Shown: in pieces, positions 62,818 to 64,000 of the stretch
Layout: each line of letters begins with the position of its first letter
Position numbering within the stretch: position 1 is the stretch's first letter
Notes under the pieces: model-generated
Database searches by the model: none
What the model saw: the letters and a program-made list of their open reading frames with translations, nothing else
What the model was told of the DNA's origin: nothing
Origin: Corynebacterium guangdongense
GTDB taxonomy: Bacteria > Actinomycetota > Actinomycetes > Mycobacteriales > Mycobacteriaceae
Assembly (NCBI RefSeq): GCF_030408915.1
Contig: NZ_CP047654.1
Location: forward strand, 1,550,001-1,614,000
Length of the DNA stretch: 64,000 bases
Reading direction: 5' to 3'
Program-made: the position numbers and the translations under genes

Positions 62818-64000
62818 TCAGGCCCGGCCGGGTGCGCCGATGGAGGGCAACCCCAGTCCCACCCCGATCGGCGCGGTGGTCGGGACCGTCCCGGCCGCGG
62901 CGTTGTCGCCGGCGCGGGTACGCCGGTGGGTGTGGACGCCGGAGTCCGCGATGAGGAAATAGGGCTTCGAGTCGGTGATCGTGACCGTCACGACGTCGCC
63001 CGGGCGAATCTCACCGTCGAGGTTGCCGGCGGGATCGAAATGGACCAGGCGGCCGTCACGGGCACGGCCGGACATGCGGTGGCTGCGCGAATCCTTGCGG
63101 CCGTCCTCCTGGACGAGCAGCTCCGCCTCCGTTCCGACGAGCCTGGCGTTGTCTTCTTCGGCGATGCGGTCCTGGAGCTCGACGAGTCGTTCGAAGCGGT
63201 GCTGGACGACGTCCTTGGGGATCTGCTCCGCATACTCCGCGGCCGGGGTACCAGGCCGCGGCGAGTACTGGAAGGTGAAGGCGCTGGTGAAACGGGCACG
63301 CTCGACGACGTCGAGGGTGGCCTGAAAATCCTCCTCCGTTTCACCGGGGAAGCCGACGATGATGTCGGTGGTGATGGAGGCATCCGGAATCTTGGCACGG
63401 ACCTCGTCGAGGATGGCGAGGAACTTGGCGGAGCGGTAGGAGCGGCGCATGTCCTTGAGCACCTTGTCCGAGCCGGACTGCAGGGGCATGTGCAGCTGCG
63501 GGCAGACGTTCGGGGTCTCCGCCATCGCGTCAATCACGTCGGAGGTGAACTCGGCCGGGTGCGGCGAAGTAAAGCGCAGGCGCTCCAGGCCCTCGATCCG
63601 CCCGCAGGCGCGCAGCAGCTTCGAGAAGGCCGAGCGGTCGCGCTCCAGCTCCGGGTCGGTGAAGTTCACCCCGTAGGCGTTGACGTTCTGTCCCAGCAGC
63701 GTGACCTCCGTGACGCCCTGATCGACCAGCGCCTGCACCTCAGCGAGGATGTCGCCCGGGCGACGGTCCGCCTCCTTGCCGCGCAGGCTGGGCACGATGC
63801 AGAAGGTGCACGTGTTGTTGCAGCCCACCGAGATCGACACCCAGCCGGCGTAGGCGGATTCACGCTTGGCGGGCAGCACGGAAGGAAACTGCTCGAGCGA
63901 CTCGACGATCTCGACCTGCGCCTCGTCGTTGTGGCGGGCACGTTCGAGCAGCGCCGGCAGCGAGCCCATGTTGTGGGTGCCGAAGACGGCGTCGACCCAG
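62818..64000 (-). CDS. miaB: tRNA-2-methylthio-N6-dimethylallyladenosine synthase, 5' end outside the window
   Basis: A radical SAM enzyme that adds the methylthio group to i6A37. The window holds 393 codons plus the stop; reading from the right edge gives [15 protein letters not shown], the end of the N-terminal UPF0004 domain. The radical SAM cluster motif is [16 protein letters not shown] (C-x3-C-x2-C). A TRAM domain follows (about the last 110 residues), with a Thr/Pro-rich end. It works on the product of MiaA, encoded about 4 kb away. Confidence 0.96.
   Translation of the reverse strand, partial: WVDAVFGTHNMGSLPALLERARHNDEAQVEIVESLEQFPSVLPAKRESAYAGWVSISVGCNNTCTFCIVPSLRGKEADRRPGDILAEVQALVDQGVTEVTLLGQNVNAYGVNFTDPELERDRSAFSKLLRACGRIEGLERLRFTSPHPAEFTSDVIDAMAETPNVCPQLHMPLQSGSDKVLKDMRRSYRSAKFLAILDEVRAKIPDASITTDIIVGFPGETEEDFQATLDVVERARFTSAFTFQYSPRPGTPAAEYAEQIPKDVVQHRFERLVELQDRIAEEDNARLVGTEAELLVQEDGRKDSRSHRMSGRARDGRLVHFDPAGNLDGEIRPGDVVTVTITDSKPYFLIADSGVHTHRRTRAGDNAAAGTVPTTAPIGVGLGLPSIGAPGRA

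Overview
The window is a GC-rich chromosomal segment of a Corynebacterium. Several things support this. The DtxR-type repressor aligns without gaps to the diphtheria repressor through its DNA-binding and metal-binding part. There are genes for phosphatidylinositol mannosides and arabinan (pgsA, patA, pimA, aftC) and an actinobacterial HemQ. Neighbouring genes carry the actinobacterial families DUF3000, DUF3039, DUF3093, DUF3099, DUF3159, DUF3710, DUF3817, DUF4192 and DUF4193. From 13.5 to 36.4 kb the order follows, from memory, the Mycobacterium tuberculosis Rv2671-Rv2711 block: ribD-like, aftC, msrB, hemQ, DUF3000, rnd, dxs, TRAM methyltransferase, DUF3159, DUF3710, dut, DUF3093, DUF4193, suhB, ppgK, sigA, sigB, dtxR. 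No phage, insertion sequence, CRISPR array or resistance island is visible. The region is core genome with small lineage-specific differences.

Layout. 0-9.5 kb (mostly minus strand): Holliday junction genes ruvA and ruvC, yebC and tesB, one plus-strand DUF3817 gene, then a tight thrS - HIT - pgsA - patA - pimA - LemA-like operon that makes the phosphatidylinositol mannoside anchor. 9.7-12.2 kb: a secreted copper/haem group (CopC, PCuAC lipoprotein, Tat-exported DyP peroxidase). 12.46-13.06 kb: a six-gene tRNA array (Gly-Val-Gly-Cys-Val-Gly), with a separate tRNA-Val(CAC) on the other strand. 13.5-18.7 kb: reductase, arabinosyltransferase, methionine sulfoxide repair, haem synthesis and RNase D. 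18.7-26.9 kb: isoprenoid (dxs), RNA methylation, dUTPase, inositol phosphatase and polyphosphate glucokinase. 27.2-37.5 kb: the regulatory core sigA, sigB, dtxR, galE, with helicase, methyltransferase and D-aminoacyl-tRNA deacylase between them. 37.5-48.7 kb: DUF4192, PAC2, a Ski2-like helicase, oxyR and hrpA. 48.7-52.6 kb: nrdR, a divS-like gene divergent from lexA, then sugR-like, fruK and ptsH. 53-64 kb: uracil permease, hflX, two uncharacterised genes, miaA, a DUF349 protein, a GNAT protein, a membrane protein and the 3' part of miaB.

Regulation. A recurrent signal is a TA-rich -10 hexamer ending 6-9 bases before a GTG or ATG with no usable ribosome binding site; I count fifteen such probable leaderless starts, and they decide several start codons. 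sigB has a GGAAC-N18-GTT promoter of the SigH type. The divS-lexA gap holds a cluster of half LexA boxes, and oxyR has two different inverted repeats around its promoter. Perfect hairpins separate many convergent gene pairs.

I did not find a clearly new system. The best leads are an uncharacterised gene pair at 56.5-57.8 kb, whose first product ends in a Gly/Cys tail and which sits where dapF would be expected; the compact sugR-fruK-ptsH locus without ptsI or ptsF; the operator-like repeats; and a LemA-like protein that looks like a Nudix-less remnant. ruvB lies just outside the left edge, and the 5' end of miaB lies outside the right edge.
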